Shown here in pieces: positions 28,380 through 37,004 of a stretch of DNA of 53,986 nucleotides. Positions within the stretch are counted from its first letter, which is position 1. The number at the start of each line of letters is the position of its first letter. The translations under genes and the position numbers were made by a program. The stretch comes from Paludibacter propionicigenes. Its GTDB lineage: Bacteria; Bacteroidota; Bacteroidia; Bacteroidales; JAFGXI01. A model generated the notes under the pieces. It saw nothing but the letters and a program-made list of their open reading frames with translations. It had not been told where the DNA came from and did not search any database. The stretch is from NCBI GenBank assembly GCA_020721655.1, contig DYMG01000001.1, forward strand, positions 1 through 53,986, given 5' to 3'.

Positions 28380-29279
28380 TTATTCAATAATTAACTTCAT
28401 TCCTATATCTAATATTCTTTCTGGCGATATGTTATTAATATCGCAAATACTTGCAACTGTTGTTCCAAATCTAAGAGCTATTGAATATAAAGTATCGCCT
28501 TTCTTTATGTAATGAACTTTTTTATCTGATGAATTATTAGTTTTTACATTTGCTTTCTTACTTGTACTTTTATTGTGAGCCACCAAATTATTAATATTAC
28601 TTGTATCAATATCTTTATAGCCAACAAAATCGGAATTTACTAAAAACAAAGTATCGCTTATAAGTTTTCCTTGAGCAAAATCTATTATTTTTTCCGAATT
28701 AAAATGTTCGCCTAAATATCTAACTTCAAAATGCAAATGTTCAGTGGTTGCTCTTCCTGTTCTCCCCCCCAGCCCTATCAAATCTCCGGCTTTTACATAA
28801 TCATTAACATTAACTTTTATTTTCGATAAATGAGCATAAACAGTTTCTAACCCATTATAATGACGAATAACTACAATATTACCATAACCACTAAAAGCTC
28901 TTGCAACTCTAACTTTTCCATCAAAAGCCGAATATAATTCTTGCCCTAAAGTGCATTTAACATCGGTTCCTGTGTGGAATCTGCGACCTCTTGGTCCGTA
29001 TTTTGAAATTACTTTGCTTGTAAGTGGGCTTGCAAAGCTATCTTTTGAACACAATATTATTTGAACAGTATCATTTTTATCGAAAATATTAGCATGCCTC
29101 ATTTTCAAATATAAATTCTCCCAATTGCCATTGTAGAGCGAATCTGAAGGATTTGTGTATTTACTTTCCAAAGTATCGTAACCTATATTATTATATGTAG
29201 TATTCTGAGAAAATACTAAATTTGTTGATGCAATAACAAAAAATAATATAAACGATATAAATTTATTTTTAACATTCAT
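28380..29279 (-). CDS. Periplasmic M23 peptidase with C-terminal LysM domain
   Basis: The 299-residue exported protein has a signal peptide (ending LVFSQ). The LytM/M23 zinc-peptidase domain spans about residues 85-200, with ligands His102 and Asp106 (HTGTD) and catalytic histidines at His150 (YAH) and His181/183 (HLHFE). A LysM peptidoglycan-binding module covers about 252-299 (KKGDTLYSIALRFG). All metal residues are present, so it should be an active peptidoglycan endopeptidase. In most family members LysM precedes the peptidase; here it follows. Confidence 0.9.
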   Translation of the reverse strand: MNVKNKFISFILFFVIASTNLVFSQNTTYNNIGYDTLESKYTNPSDSLYNGNWENLYLKMRHANIFDKNDTVQIILCSKDSFASPLTSKVISKYGPRGRRFHTGTDVKCTLGQELYSAFDGKVRVARAFSGYGNIVVIRHYNGLETVYAHLSKIKVNVNDYVKAGDLIGLGGRTGRATTEHLHFEVRYLGEHFNSEKIIDFAQGKLISDTLFLVNSDFVGYKDIDTSNINNLVAHNKSTSKKANVKTNNSSDKKVHYIKKGDTLYSIALRFGTTVASICDINNISPERILDIGMKLIIE

Positions 29280-29283
29280 ACCG

Positions 29284-29291
29284 CAAAAATA
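29284..29291 (-). promoter_or_regulatory. -7 element of the M23 peptidase gene
   Basis: Minus-strand TATTTTTG fits TAnnTTTG and ends only about 5 bases before the ATG at 29279, implying a nearly leaderless transcript or a slightly downstream start. Confidence 0.4.
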
Positions 29292-29453
29292 ATTATTTTA
29301 TCTAAAGTATTTATAAAAAAAATGTTAATTCTCCTTTAAACTTACAAACAAAATACTTCAGTACATTAGAAATCAATAAATTAACACTTTTATTTTTTTT
29401 TAAAAAATAGTTATAAAACACTTATTTAACAAATTACATATCTTAAAATTATA

Positions 29454-29461
29454 TATTTTTG
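29454..29461 (+). promoter_or_regulatory. -7 element of the 29.5-kb envelope genes
   Basis: TATTTTTG fits TAnnTTTG and ends 10 bases before the GTG at 29472. No -33 TTTG was identified. Confidence 0.42.
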
Positions 29462-29471
29462 CAAACCAATT

Positions 29472-30596
29472 GTGAAAATTATGAGAAGACTATATAACAG
29501 TCTAAAAAATAGCAAATTAATAAAATATACTCTTCGTATTGTTATTATTATTTTTGCAATAATAGGTTTTGGACTTACATCGGCATTTGTTGCTGTAAAA
29601 TTAAAATTAACAAACGATTCCGGACAAACTGACCTTAACAGCCGTTACTTTAAAGAAATTGCCGATAAATATGAAAAAAAACATACTTACATTTCATTAA
29701 ATATAAACGAGCAAGAATTAGAAATTTACCGAAAAATTTTATTAATTCAAGAAATATATCCAATAAACGCTAAAGCAGTACTACGTAACTATCTTAAAAC
29801 CAAAAACATTGAAGAAACATTTAAAATGATTGACGCAATATATTTAAGAATGCAAAACGACACTGTCCAATTTAAAAAATTAGCCAATCTCGAAAAAACT
29901 ATAAAAAATACAAAATTCACTCAAAATAACACAAGCGTTTTTAAGTGGATGAATATTTCTGAATGGATAGATTTTAAATATGCCGTAGCAAAAGACAAAG
30001 AAATTATTGATTCAGTTTCCAAAATTACAGGCGTTGAACCTCGATTAATAGTATCTTGTTTAGTTGGAGAACAAATACGGCTATTTAACTCAAAAAGAGA
30101 AGCTTATAAGAAATGGATTGGTCCGCTTAAAATACTTTCTGTAGAAACAACTTTTTCTTTTGGTGTTACCGGAATTAAAAAACATACCGCTGAACACATT
30201 GAAAAACATTTAGTTGACTCAAATAGCGTTTTTTATCTTGGCAAAGAATACTCTAAACTAATAACATACAATACCGATAGCATTGACCTTGAACGATTTA
30301 ATAGACTAACAAATTATCACAATCACTATTATTCATACCTTTATACAGCCCTGTTTCTTAAACAAATAAACAAACAATGGAATAATGCTGGCTTTCCTAT
30401 TAATAATAGACCTGAAATATTTGCAACTATATTTAATTTAGGATTTACCAAATCTATACCAAAAGAAAACCCTCAAGTGGGCGGTGCTACAATTATTATA
30501 GATAATTTACCATATTCTTTTGGAACTATCGCATACGATTTCTACTACTCAGGCGATTTATTAGATATTTTTCCTTTCACACAAAAAAAAATATAA
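29472..30596 (+). CDS. Membrane-anchored lysozyme/lytic-transglycosylase-like protein
   Basis: The 374-residue product has one N-terminal membrane helix (about 20-43) and an extracytoplasmic domain. A glutamate in PRLIVSCLVGEQIRLF followed by SFGVTGIKKHTAEH resembles the E...S/GxxGI layout of lysozyme-fold transglycosylases. A later histidine/tyrosine-rich helix precedes EIFATIFNLGF, like the N-L-G helix of that fold. This is remote similarity only. It starts with GTG (an ATG lies three codons later) and is followed after 6 bases by the phosphodiester glycosidase gene. The M23 peptidase divergent to it supports a role in cell-wall turnover. Confidence 0.6.
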   Translation: MKIMRRLYNSLKNSKLIKYTLRIVIIIFAIIGFGLTSAFVAVKLKLTNDSGQTDLNSRYFKEIADKYEKKHTYISLNINEQELEIYRKILLIQEIYPINAKAVLRNYLKTKNIEETFKMIDAIYLRMQNDTVQFKKLANLEKTIKNTKFTQNNTSVFKWMNISEWIDFKYAVAKDKEIIDSVSKITGVEPRLIVSCLVGEQIRLFNSKREAYKKWIGPLKILSVETTFSFGVTGIKKHTAEHIEKHLVDSNSVFYLGKEYSKLITYNTDSIDLERFNRLTNYHNHYYSYLYTALFLKQINKQWNNAGFPINNRPEIFATIFNLGFTKSIPKENPQVGGATIIIDNLPYSFGTIAYDFYYSGDLLDIFPFTQKKI

Positions 30597-30602
30597 AGAA
30601 TA

Positions 30603-31484
30603 TTGCTTAACAATTTGAAATACAATACAATTATATTTTTCTTAAAACTATTGTTAATTGCATTAGCCAATAAATCTTATTCTCAAAATATTGAACAAGA
30701 CTCTACAAAAATTATATGGACAGAAATTGCAGATGGCGTTTTGTTTTCAGAATTTTTAGCTCCAGAAAAATCATTTATAAACGACTCAAAACTAACAATT
30801 GTAAAAATTGACCCGAAAAAATGCGAATTTGGACTATATACAGCATCAGAATATAACGATTCTTTAAGAACCGCAGAACAATGGGCTGACCAATTTAATT
30901 TAAATTTAGTTTTTAATGCTGGAATGTTTAATCTTAGAAATTTTAGAACTGCTAACGGTTATATGCAAAACTACGAACACTTAAACAATAAAAAATTTAA
31001 AAGCACTTACAAATCAGTAATAGCCTTTAACCCAACCGATAGTAATAGTAAAAACCCTTTTTTATTAGCCGATTTAACTTGTAATTCATGGGATTCTTTA
31101 AAAACCCAATACAACTCTATAATTCAGTCAATTAGAATGGTAGATTGCAATTCTCAACCTTTAGATTGGAACAAAAATTTATACCAAAAATGTAGTATGA
31201 TTACTTTGGCTACAGATATAGAAAACAACTTATTAGTTATTTTTAACCGCTCGCCATATACCCAAAACCAAATTATTGAATTTATGCTAACACTACCACT
31301 AAACATAAAAACAGCAACTTATTTAGAAGGCGGACCACAAACAAGTTTGTATATTTCTACAAATAAATTTTGTTCAGAAAAAATTGGTTGTTATGTAAGT
31401 TTTACTTACGAACGAGACGACAACCTAACTTTTGCACCAATACCAAATGTTATTGGAATAAAATTTAAAAACAAAGCGAACTAA
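30603..31484 (+). CDS. Exported phosphodiester glycosidase family protein (NAGPA/DUF2233)
   Basis: The 293-residue product starts with TTG and has a signal peptide (ending SYSQ). It matches the NAGPA-type family: FNAGMFNLRNF near the middle of the N-terminal half, and TATYLEGGPQTSLYI near the C-terminus, where the GGxxS segment is typical. Known members cleave sugar-phosphodiester bonds, some in cell-wall sugars. It overlaps the convergent receiver-domain gene by 4 bases. Confidence 0.8.
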   Translation: MLNNLKYNTIIFFLKLLLIALANKSYSQNIEQDSTKIIWTEIADGVLFSEFLAPEKSFINDSKLTIVKIDPKKCEFGLYTASEYNDSLRTAEQWADQFNLNLVFNAGMFNLRNFRTANGYMQNYEHLNNKKFKSTYKSVIAFNPTDSNSKNPFLLADLTCNSWDSLKTQYNSIIQSIRMVDCNSQPLDWNKNLYQKCSMITLATDIENNLLVIFNRSPYTQNQIIEFMLTLPLNIKTATYLEGGPQTSLYISTNKFCSEKIGCYVSFTYERDDNLTFAPIPNVIGIKFKNKAN

Positions 31485-32005
31485 TCTGTTAATATTTCAA
31501 ACAATACTAAAAAAACAAATACAATTAAAAGTCCGGCAAATATAAATTGAGTTAACCGACTATAACTTTTCTTATTTTCAAGAATATTTTCGTTAATTAC
31601 CGCTTTTATTTGATTATTTATTCGCAAAAACGAATTTTCGTTTTTCTTTACGAAAGTACGTGCTCCTAATTCAATAGCTTTTGATGCAACCTCAATATCA
31701 TTATTGCTTGAATGCATAATAACATTTATTTTCGGATTTATTTCCTTAACAAACTTTAAAATTTCACTACCATTTTTAGCGTCTTTATTTAAATTTGAAC
31801 TTAACTGATAGTCTAAAACAAGAACATTAATGCTTTTGTTTGATGGTGGAAATTTTATAAAATCTTCAAGAAAATCTTCACCATTCAAATACGTTTTTAA
31901 ATTGTATTTTGAGATAGAAATAAACTTCGACGACAATATTTTTAGCACTAATTTATCATCATCAACTATATATACATTAACATTTTTATCCTTAATTCCG
32001 AGCAT
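31481..32005 (-). CDS. Response-regulator receiver domain with C-terminal membrane anchor
   Basis: The 174-residue product (from the ATG at 32005; a TTG frame reaches 32020) has a full receiver domain: acidic pocket VDDD (14-17), phospho-acceptor Asp65 (LVLDYQ), the threonine/serine position in IMHSSN and lysine in FVKKN. There is no DNA-binding or enzymatic output. Instead a linker leads to one hydrophobic helix (about 150-169) and a short tail, like a tail-anchored protein. No histidine kinase is adjacent. It may sequester phosphoryl groups or signal at the membrane. Confidence 0.78.
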   Translation of the reverse strand: MLGIKDKNVNVYIVDDDKLVLKILSSKFISISKYNLKTYLNGEDFLEDFIKFPPSNKSINVLVLDYQLSSNLNKDAKNGSEILKFVKEINPKINVIMHSSNNDIEVASKAIELGARTFVKKNENSFLRINNQIKAVINENILENKKSYSRLTQFIFAGLLIVFVFLVLFEILTD

Positions 32006-32131
32006 ACAAAAGTCTATCAAACTGTTTCAAAATTAAAAATAAAATTTGGTTGTTTTTTATAAACTATTAAATATTATTATTTTTTATTACAATAAACTAA
32101 TTAGCAACAAATTAACAGTAAATTTTAAAAA

Positions 32132-32196
32132 AGATTAAAATTTTAAAAAAAGCTCTACTTTTTTAATCTAAAAAAGTTAATTTTACTATATATTTG
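32132..32196 (+). promoter_or_regulatory. sufB promoter region: -7 element plus inverted repeat
   Basis: TATATTTG at 32189-32196 fits TAnnTTTG, 40 bases before the sufB ATG. Upstream, AGATTAAAA (32132-32140) and TTTTAATCT (32161-32169) form an inverted repeat with a 20-base spacer, a possible operator or chance in AT-rich DNA. Confidence 0.4.
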
Positions 32197-32236
32197 CATT
32201 TATTTAGATTGTTTCTAAACACATATTATTTAACTA

Positions 32237-33682
32237 ATGAAAAACGAAGACAATATAATAAATGAAGTAACGCAAAGTGAATACAAATACGGTTTTACTT
32301 CAAATTTAATAAACGACGATATTGGAAAAGGGTTAAACGAAAACATTATTCGAATAATTTCAGCAAAAAAAGAAGAACCCCAATGGTTATTAGATTACAG
32401 ACTAAAAGCATTTGCTTTCTGGCAAAAACAAACTATGAAAAATTGGGCTCACCTAAAATTTCCAGAAATAAACTATCAAGACATAATATACTATTCATCG
32501 CCAAAACCGAAAAAAATACTCGAAAGTATGGACGAAGTTGACCCCGAACTACGAGAAACATTCGAAAAACTTGGAATTCCTCTCGACGAACAAAAAATAC
32601 TTTCTGGAGTTGCCGTAGATGCGGTTATTGATAGCGTATCGGTAAAAACAACTTTCCGTGAAAAACTTGCCGAATTAGGCGTTATTTTTTGCTCGTTTAG
32701 CGAAGCAGTAAAGGATTATCCCGATTTAGTGAAAAAATATTTAAGCTCCGTAGTTCCATATACCGACAATTATTTTGCAGCTCTAAATTCAGCAGTATTT
32801 AGCGACGGGTCTTTTGTTTACATTCCAAAAGGTGTTCGCTCGCCAATGGAATTATCGTCGTATTTTAGAATAAACGCAGCAAATACAGGTCAATTTGAAC
32901 GAACGCTAATTGTTGCCGATGAAGGTAGTTATGTAAGTTACCTCGAAGGCTGCACAGCACCACAAAGAGATGAAAACCAATTACATGCAGCAGTCGTAGA
33001 AATTTATATTCATAACGATGCAGAAGTTAAATACTCAACCGTTCAAAATTGGTATCCCGGAAACAAAGAAGGAAAAGGTGGAATTTACAACTTTGTTACC
33101 AAACGAGGATTATGTTTTGGCGAAAACTCAAAACTTTCGTGGACACAAGTTGAAACCGGCTCTGCAATTACTTGGAAATACCCAAGCACTATATTAAAAG
33201 GAAATAACTCAAGTGCCGAATTTTATTCTGTTGCCGTTACAAACAACTACCAACAAGCCGATACAGGCACAAAAATGATTCACATCGGGAAAAACACAAA
33301 ATCTACAATAATTTCTAAAGGTATTTCTGCCGGAAAAAGTAATAATAGCTACAGAGGACTTGTAAAAATTGGAAAAAATGCACAAAATGCAAGAAATTTT
33401 TCGCAATGCGACTCGTTACTAATGGGTAGCGAATGCGGTGCTCACACTTATCCATACATTGAAATTGAAAACAACTCCGCAATTGCCGAACACGAAGCAA
33501 CAACATCAAAAATAAGCGAAGACCAAATTTTTTACTGCAATCAGCGAGGAATTCCTACCGACGAAGCTATTGGATTAATAGTAAATGGTTATGCCAAAGA
33601 AGTTTTAAACAAACTGCCAATGGAATTTGCCGTTGAAGCTCAAAAACTATTACAAATTAGTTTAGAAGGAAGTGTTGGTTAG
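32237..33682 (+). CDS. sufB: Fe-S cluster scaffold complex subunit SufB
   Basis: SufB with SufC and SufD forms the SufBCD complex that builds Fe-S clusters in the cytosol. The 481-residue length is typical. Family landmarks include the [19 protein letters not shown]-type region (here [13 protein letters not shown]), [32 protein letters not shown] and the C-terminal [21 protein letters not shown]. It is the first gene of sufBCD, followed by sufC after 40 bases. Confidence 0.96.
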   Translation: MKNEDNIINEVTQSEYKYGFTSNLINDDIGKGLNENIIRIISAKKEEPQWLLDYRLKAFAFWQKQTMKNWAHLKFPEINYQDIIYYSSPKPKKILESMDEVDPELRETFEKLGIPLDEQKILSGVAVDAVIDSVSVKTTFREKLAELGVIFCSFSEAVKDYPDLVKKYLSSVVPYTDNYFAALNSAVFSDGSFVYIPKGVRSPMELSSYFRINAANTGQFERTLIVADEGSYVSYLEGCTAPQRDENQLHAAVVEIYIHNDAEVKYSTVQNWYPGNKEGKGGIYNFVTKRGLCFGENSKLSWTQVETGSAITWKYPSTILKGNNSSAEFYSVAVTNNYQQADTGTKMIHIGKNTKSTIISKGISAGKSNNSYRGLVKIGKNAQNARNFSQCDSLLMGSECGAHTYPYIEIENNSAIAEHEATTSKISEDQIFYCNQRGIPTDEAIGLIVNGYAKEVLNKLPMEFAVEAQKLLQISLEGSVG

Positions 33683-33708
33683 AAATTAAGAATTTAAAAT
33701 TAAGAATT
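33683..33708 (+). repeat. Short tandem repeat between sufB and sufC
   Basis: AAATTAAGAATT occurs twice with a 14-base period (33683-33694 and 33697-33708). Such AT-rich tandem duplications are probably replication slippage. No hairpin or promoter is evident. Confidence 0.6.
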
Positions 33709-33722
33709 AAAAAAACAGTATA

Positions 33723-34469
33723 ATGCTAATAATTAAAAATTTAAAAGCCGAAATTAACGGAAAAGAAATACTAAAAGGAATAAACTTAACAATAAACGAA
33801 GGCGAAGTTCACGCCATAATGGGACCAAATGGATCGGGAAAAAGCACCCTTTCTGCGGTAATTGCAGGAAACGAAAACTACAAAGTTACCGAAGGCGAAA
33901 TTATATATAAAGGCATAAATTTATTAGAACTTTCGGTTGAAGAACGTGCAGCAAAAGGTATTTTCTTAGGATTTCAATATCCTATAGAAATTCCGGGTGT
34001 TAGTATGGTTAATTTTATTAAAACAGCCGTTAACGAACAAAGAAAAGCACAAGGAAAAACACCTCTAACCGCATCAGAATTTCTAAAACTTATGCGAGAA
34101 AAAAAAGACTTAGTTGAAATAGGCGAAAAACTTACAAACCGCTCGGTAAACGAAGGATTTTCCGGAGGAGAAAAAAAGAAAAACGAAATATTTCAAATGG
34201 CTATGTTAGAACCAAAACTTGCTATTTTAGATGAAACAGATTCTGGCTTAGACATTGACGCACTTAAAATTGTAGCAAACGGAGTAAATAAACTTAAACG
34301 CCCCGATACATCTACCATTATAATTACACATTACCAACGATTGCTAGACTTTATTGTTCCAGACGTAGTTCACATTCTTTATAACGGACGAATTGTTAAA
34401 ACTGCTGGTAAAGAACTTGCCTTAGAACTCGAAGAAAAAGGATACGACTGGATTAAAAATGGTGAATAA
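33723..34469 (+). CDS. sufC: Suf complex ATPase SufC
   Basis: The 248-residue ABC-type ATPase drives conformational changes of SufBCD. It has Walker A GPNGSGKST, the SufC-specific ERAAKGIFLGFQYP segment, signature FSGGEKKKNE and Walker B LAILDETDSGLDIDAL, all diagnostic of SufC rather than of transporters. It sits between sufB and sufD. Confidence 0.96.
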   Translation: MLIIKNLKAEINGKEILKGINLTINEGEVHAIMGPNGSGKSTLSAVIAGNENYKVTEGEIIYKGINLLELSVEERAAKGIFLGFQYPIEIPGVSMVNFIKTAVNEQRKAQGKTPLTASEFLKLMREKKDLVEIGEKLTNRSVNEGFSGGEKKKNEIFQMAMLEPKLAILDETDSGLDIDALKIVANGVNKLKRPDTSTIIITHYQRLLDFIVPDVVHILYNGRIVKTAGKELALELEEKGYDWIKNGE

Positions 34470-34520
34470 TTGATTTAAAAAACTTACTTAAAACAAATCA
34501 ATTACACAAAAATTAAAAAA

Positions 34521-35879
34521 ATGGACATAGATAAAATAAATAGCGAATTAATAGAGCTAATAACTGAAAACAGAAATACTATTGATGAATTTTCATCAAC
34601 AATAATAAATAAATTTCGTAACGAAGCCCTAAACGAATTTAAAAAAACAGGAATACCTACAAAAGCAAACGAAAACTACAAATATACCGATTTAACCAGC
34701 GTATTCAACAAAAACTACAATGTTACATTTAAACCAATAGCAATTGAAATAAAAACCGACAACTTATTTAAATGCGACGTAGTAAATTTAGACGCACACG
34801 TAACAACCTTATCGAGAGGTAGATATATAGAAAACGAGAAAATAAAAAAACTTGAAAACGGAATTATTGTGGCAAGTTTTCACGAAGCTGCAATAAAATA
34901 CCCCGAAATATTTGAAAAACACTACGCAAAATACGGCAAAATTGAAAACAACAGCTTATATGCTCTAAACACAGTAGTAGCTCAAGACGGAATTTTCATA
35001 TACTTCCCAAAAAACGCACTCCAAAACAAACCTATTCAAATAATTAATTTACTTCTCGACAAAGAAGGCTTTTTCTATAGCACCCGAAACCTTATTGTTA
35101 TTGAAGAAAACGCACAAGCAAATATTATTTTTTGCGACGACTCGCTTTCTGTAGGAGAATTTATCGGAAATACTGCAACAGAAATTTATGTTGGCAAAAA
35201 TGCCGAACTAAATTTTTATAAAATACAAAACGAACACAACGAAAGCTGCAATATTTCATCAACATTTATTTATCAAGATAAAGATTCACGATTTAACTCT
35301 GGGGTTTATTCTTTACTTGGTGGACTTATTAGAAATAATTTTGATGTAAATCTAAATGCAGAAGGTTGTGAAAGCAATTTAAATGGACTCTCGCTTATAG
35401 ATAAAAATCAGCATATTGCAAATTTTGTTTACATGAAACACACAAAACCACACTGCAATAGCAATCAACTATTTAAAACTATTATTGATGATAATGGTAG
35501 TGGTGCATTTAATGGTCAGGTATATGTATGCAAAGACGCTCAACAAACAAACGCTAACCAAACAAACAAAAATATTTTACTTAGCAATATGGCTAAAATA
35601 AACACAAAACCTCACTTAGTTATTTATGCCGACGATGTAAAATGCACACACGGAGCTACTGTTGGGCAACTTAACGAAGAAGCTATGTTTTATATGCAAG
35701 CACGCGGAATACCCAAAAAAGAAGCAAAAATGCTTTTAATGTACGCATTTGCAAACGAAGTAATAGAAAGCGTTAAAATTGAGTCTCTACGCCAAAAAAT
35801 TGAAGATTTAGCCCAAAGACGCCTAAACGGAGACCTTTCTCTTTGTAGAAATTGTTCGGCAAGAGTTATAAATCAATAA
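34521..35879 (+). CDS. sufD: Fe-S cluster assembly subunit SufD
   Basis: SufD pairs with SufB in the scaffold. The 452-residue protein has the divergent N-terminus seen in SufD and the C-terminal core with KTKPHL-like INTKPHLVIYADDVKCTHGATVGQL and the MQARGIPKKEAKMLLMYAFANE ending. It follows sufC by 51 bases. The cysteine desulfurase SufS and sulfur carrier SufE/SufU that often follow are absent here. Confidence 0.95.
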   Translation: MDIDKINSELIELITENRNTIDEFSSTIINKFRNEALNEFKKTGIPTKANENYKYTDLTSVFNKNYNVTFKPIAIEIKTDNLFKCDVVNLDAHVTTLSRGRYIENEKIKKLENGIIVASFHEAAIKYPEIFEKHYAKYGKIENNSLYALNTVVAQDGIFIYFPKNALQNKPIQIINLLLDKEGFFYSTRNLIVIEENAQANIIFCDDSLSVGEFIGNTATEIYVGKNAELNFYKIQNEHNESCNISSTFIYQDKDSRFNSGVYSLLGGLIRNNFDVNLNAEGCESNLNGLSLIDKNQHIANFVYMKHTKPHCNSNQLFKTIIDDNGSGAFNGQVYVCKDAQQTNANQTNKNILLSNMAKINTKPHLVIYADDVKCTHGATVGQLNEEAMFYMQARGIPKKEAKMLLMYAFANEVIESVKIESLRQKIEDLAQRRLNGDLSLCRNCSARVINQ

Positions 35880-35892
35880 ACACATTATATTA

Positions 35893-36642
35893 TTGAATAT
35901 AAAATACTTAACAATATTATTTTCAATATTTGCATTTTATTCTTGCAATAAACCAGATGCACAAAATTGTATAAAATCGACAGGTGATTTAATTACCGAA
36001 ACTAAAAACTTGCCAAATTTTTCAACAATAGACTTATACGGAAAAATAGATTTATACTTAATAAATTCTGACGAAAATAGAATTGAAATTTCAGCAGGGG
36101 AAAATTTAATACCCAAAATTACATCAATAATTACCGATTCTACACTAAAAATTGATAACGAAAACAAATGCAACTGGGTTCGCTCATACAAAAAAGGACA
36201 AATAATTGTTAAATTATATTTTACACAACTAAATTACATTAAAATTAATGGTGAAAACAATGTTTTTTCTAACAACACCGACACTCTTACATTTAAGAAT
36301 ATTACCATTGAAGTAAAATCTGGAATTTCTAACATAAACTTAATTCAAAAGTCAGATAAAACACATTTGGTAATTCACGATGGCAGTGGCGAAGTTTTTT
36401 TAAAAGGCAAAACAAATTCGCTTTATGTATGGAATAATGGAATTTCCTTGGTAGATTTAAGAAATTTAAAAACAGATTATATTTACTTCGTTGCAAAATC
36501 GCAAAACAAATCTTTTATAAATTGCAATAATAAATTAGATGTTGATTTATACGAAAATGGAGATGTTTATTACTATGGAAACCCACTTATAATTAATGAA
36601 AAAAACTTTTCAAATTCGGCTAAACTTATTAAGGCTGATTAG
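35893..36642 (+). CDS. GIN-domain (DUF2807) lipoprotein
   Basis: The 249-residue product starts with TTG and has a lipobox FYSC (Cys18). The mature protein resembles the putative auto-transporter adhesin/head-GIN domain family of Bacteroidota: an LPNFSTIDLYGKIDLYLI opening, then repeated parallel beta-helix-like strands ending in YYYGNP. The function is not established. It follows sufD by 13 bases and may share its transcript, but no functional link to Fe-S assembly is evident. Confidence 0.75.
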   Translation: MNIKYLTILFSIFAFYSCNKPDAQNCIKSTGDLITETKNLPNFSTIDLYGKIDLYLINSDENRIEISAGENLIPKITSIITDSTLKIDNENKCNWVRSYKKGQIIVKLYFTQLNYIKINGENNVFSNNTDTLTFKNITIEVKSGISNINLIQKSDKTHLVIHDGSGEVFLKGKTNSLYVWNNGISLVDLRNLKTDYIYFVAKSQNKSFINCNNKLDVDLYENGDVYYYGNPLIINEKNFSNSAKLIKAD

Positions 36643-36659
36643 GTTTTTATAAACTATAA

Positions 36660-36890
36660 TTTTTAGAGATTGCTTCGTAATATTATTAAAAATTCTAATT
36701 TCTAAGGCTAAGTTCTATGTATATCAGCATTATTTATAATATAGCTTTTGTATAAAAAGATGATAATGCTTAGGCATTGCGAATGATTCCGATAGCTATC
36801 GGAAGACGAAGCAACTATAAAACCCTCAACGCAGTTAATCTCAACTCATTTTAAGGAGATTGCTTCACTGCGTTCGCAATGACGCAAAAC
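36660..36890. repeat. Decayed intergenic repeat element with nested inverted repeats
   Basis: The 362-base gap after the GIN lipoprotein holds no gene. GAGATTGCTTC occurs at 36666-36676 and 36856-36866. TTGCTTCGT (36670-36678) is the reverse complement of 36806-36814, and CATTGCGAA (36775-36783) that of 36873-36881. A perfect 18-bp palindrome, TTCCGATAGCTATCGGAA, lies at 36787-36804. The GATTGCTTC...CGCAATGACG wording resembles short dispersed repeats seen in many Bacteroidota genomes. It is more GC-rich than its surroundings. Confidence 0.55.
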
Positions 36891-36962
36891 ATAACAGAAA
36901 CATGTCAATCTTAATAATTACTGTATTAATTAGAACTTAGCCATTTCTAATAGAAATTAAAC

Positions 36963-36986
36963 AAAAAAAGCGACTAAAGTCGCTTT
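36963..36986 (-). terminator. Terminator of the ornithine aminotransferase gene
   Basis: AAAGCGAC and GTCGCTTT form a stem around TAAA. On the minus strand it is followed by a T run and lies about 20 bases after the stop codon. Confidence 0.8.
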
Positions 36987-37004
36987 CCCATTGTGTTTCT
37001 ATTA

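Noticed and set aside
32132-32169. Inverted repeat before sufB as a proven iron-sulfur regulator site
   Set aside because: The arms are almost pure A/T with a 20-base spacer, and no known consensus is matched; kept only as part of the promoter entry.
33683-33708. Short tandem repeat between sufB and sufC as a CRISPR or regulatory array
   Set aside because: Only two AT-rich copies of 12 bases exist, with no spacers and no cas genes; slippage explains it.
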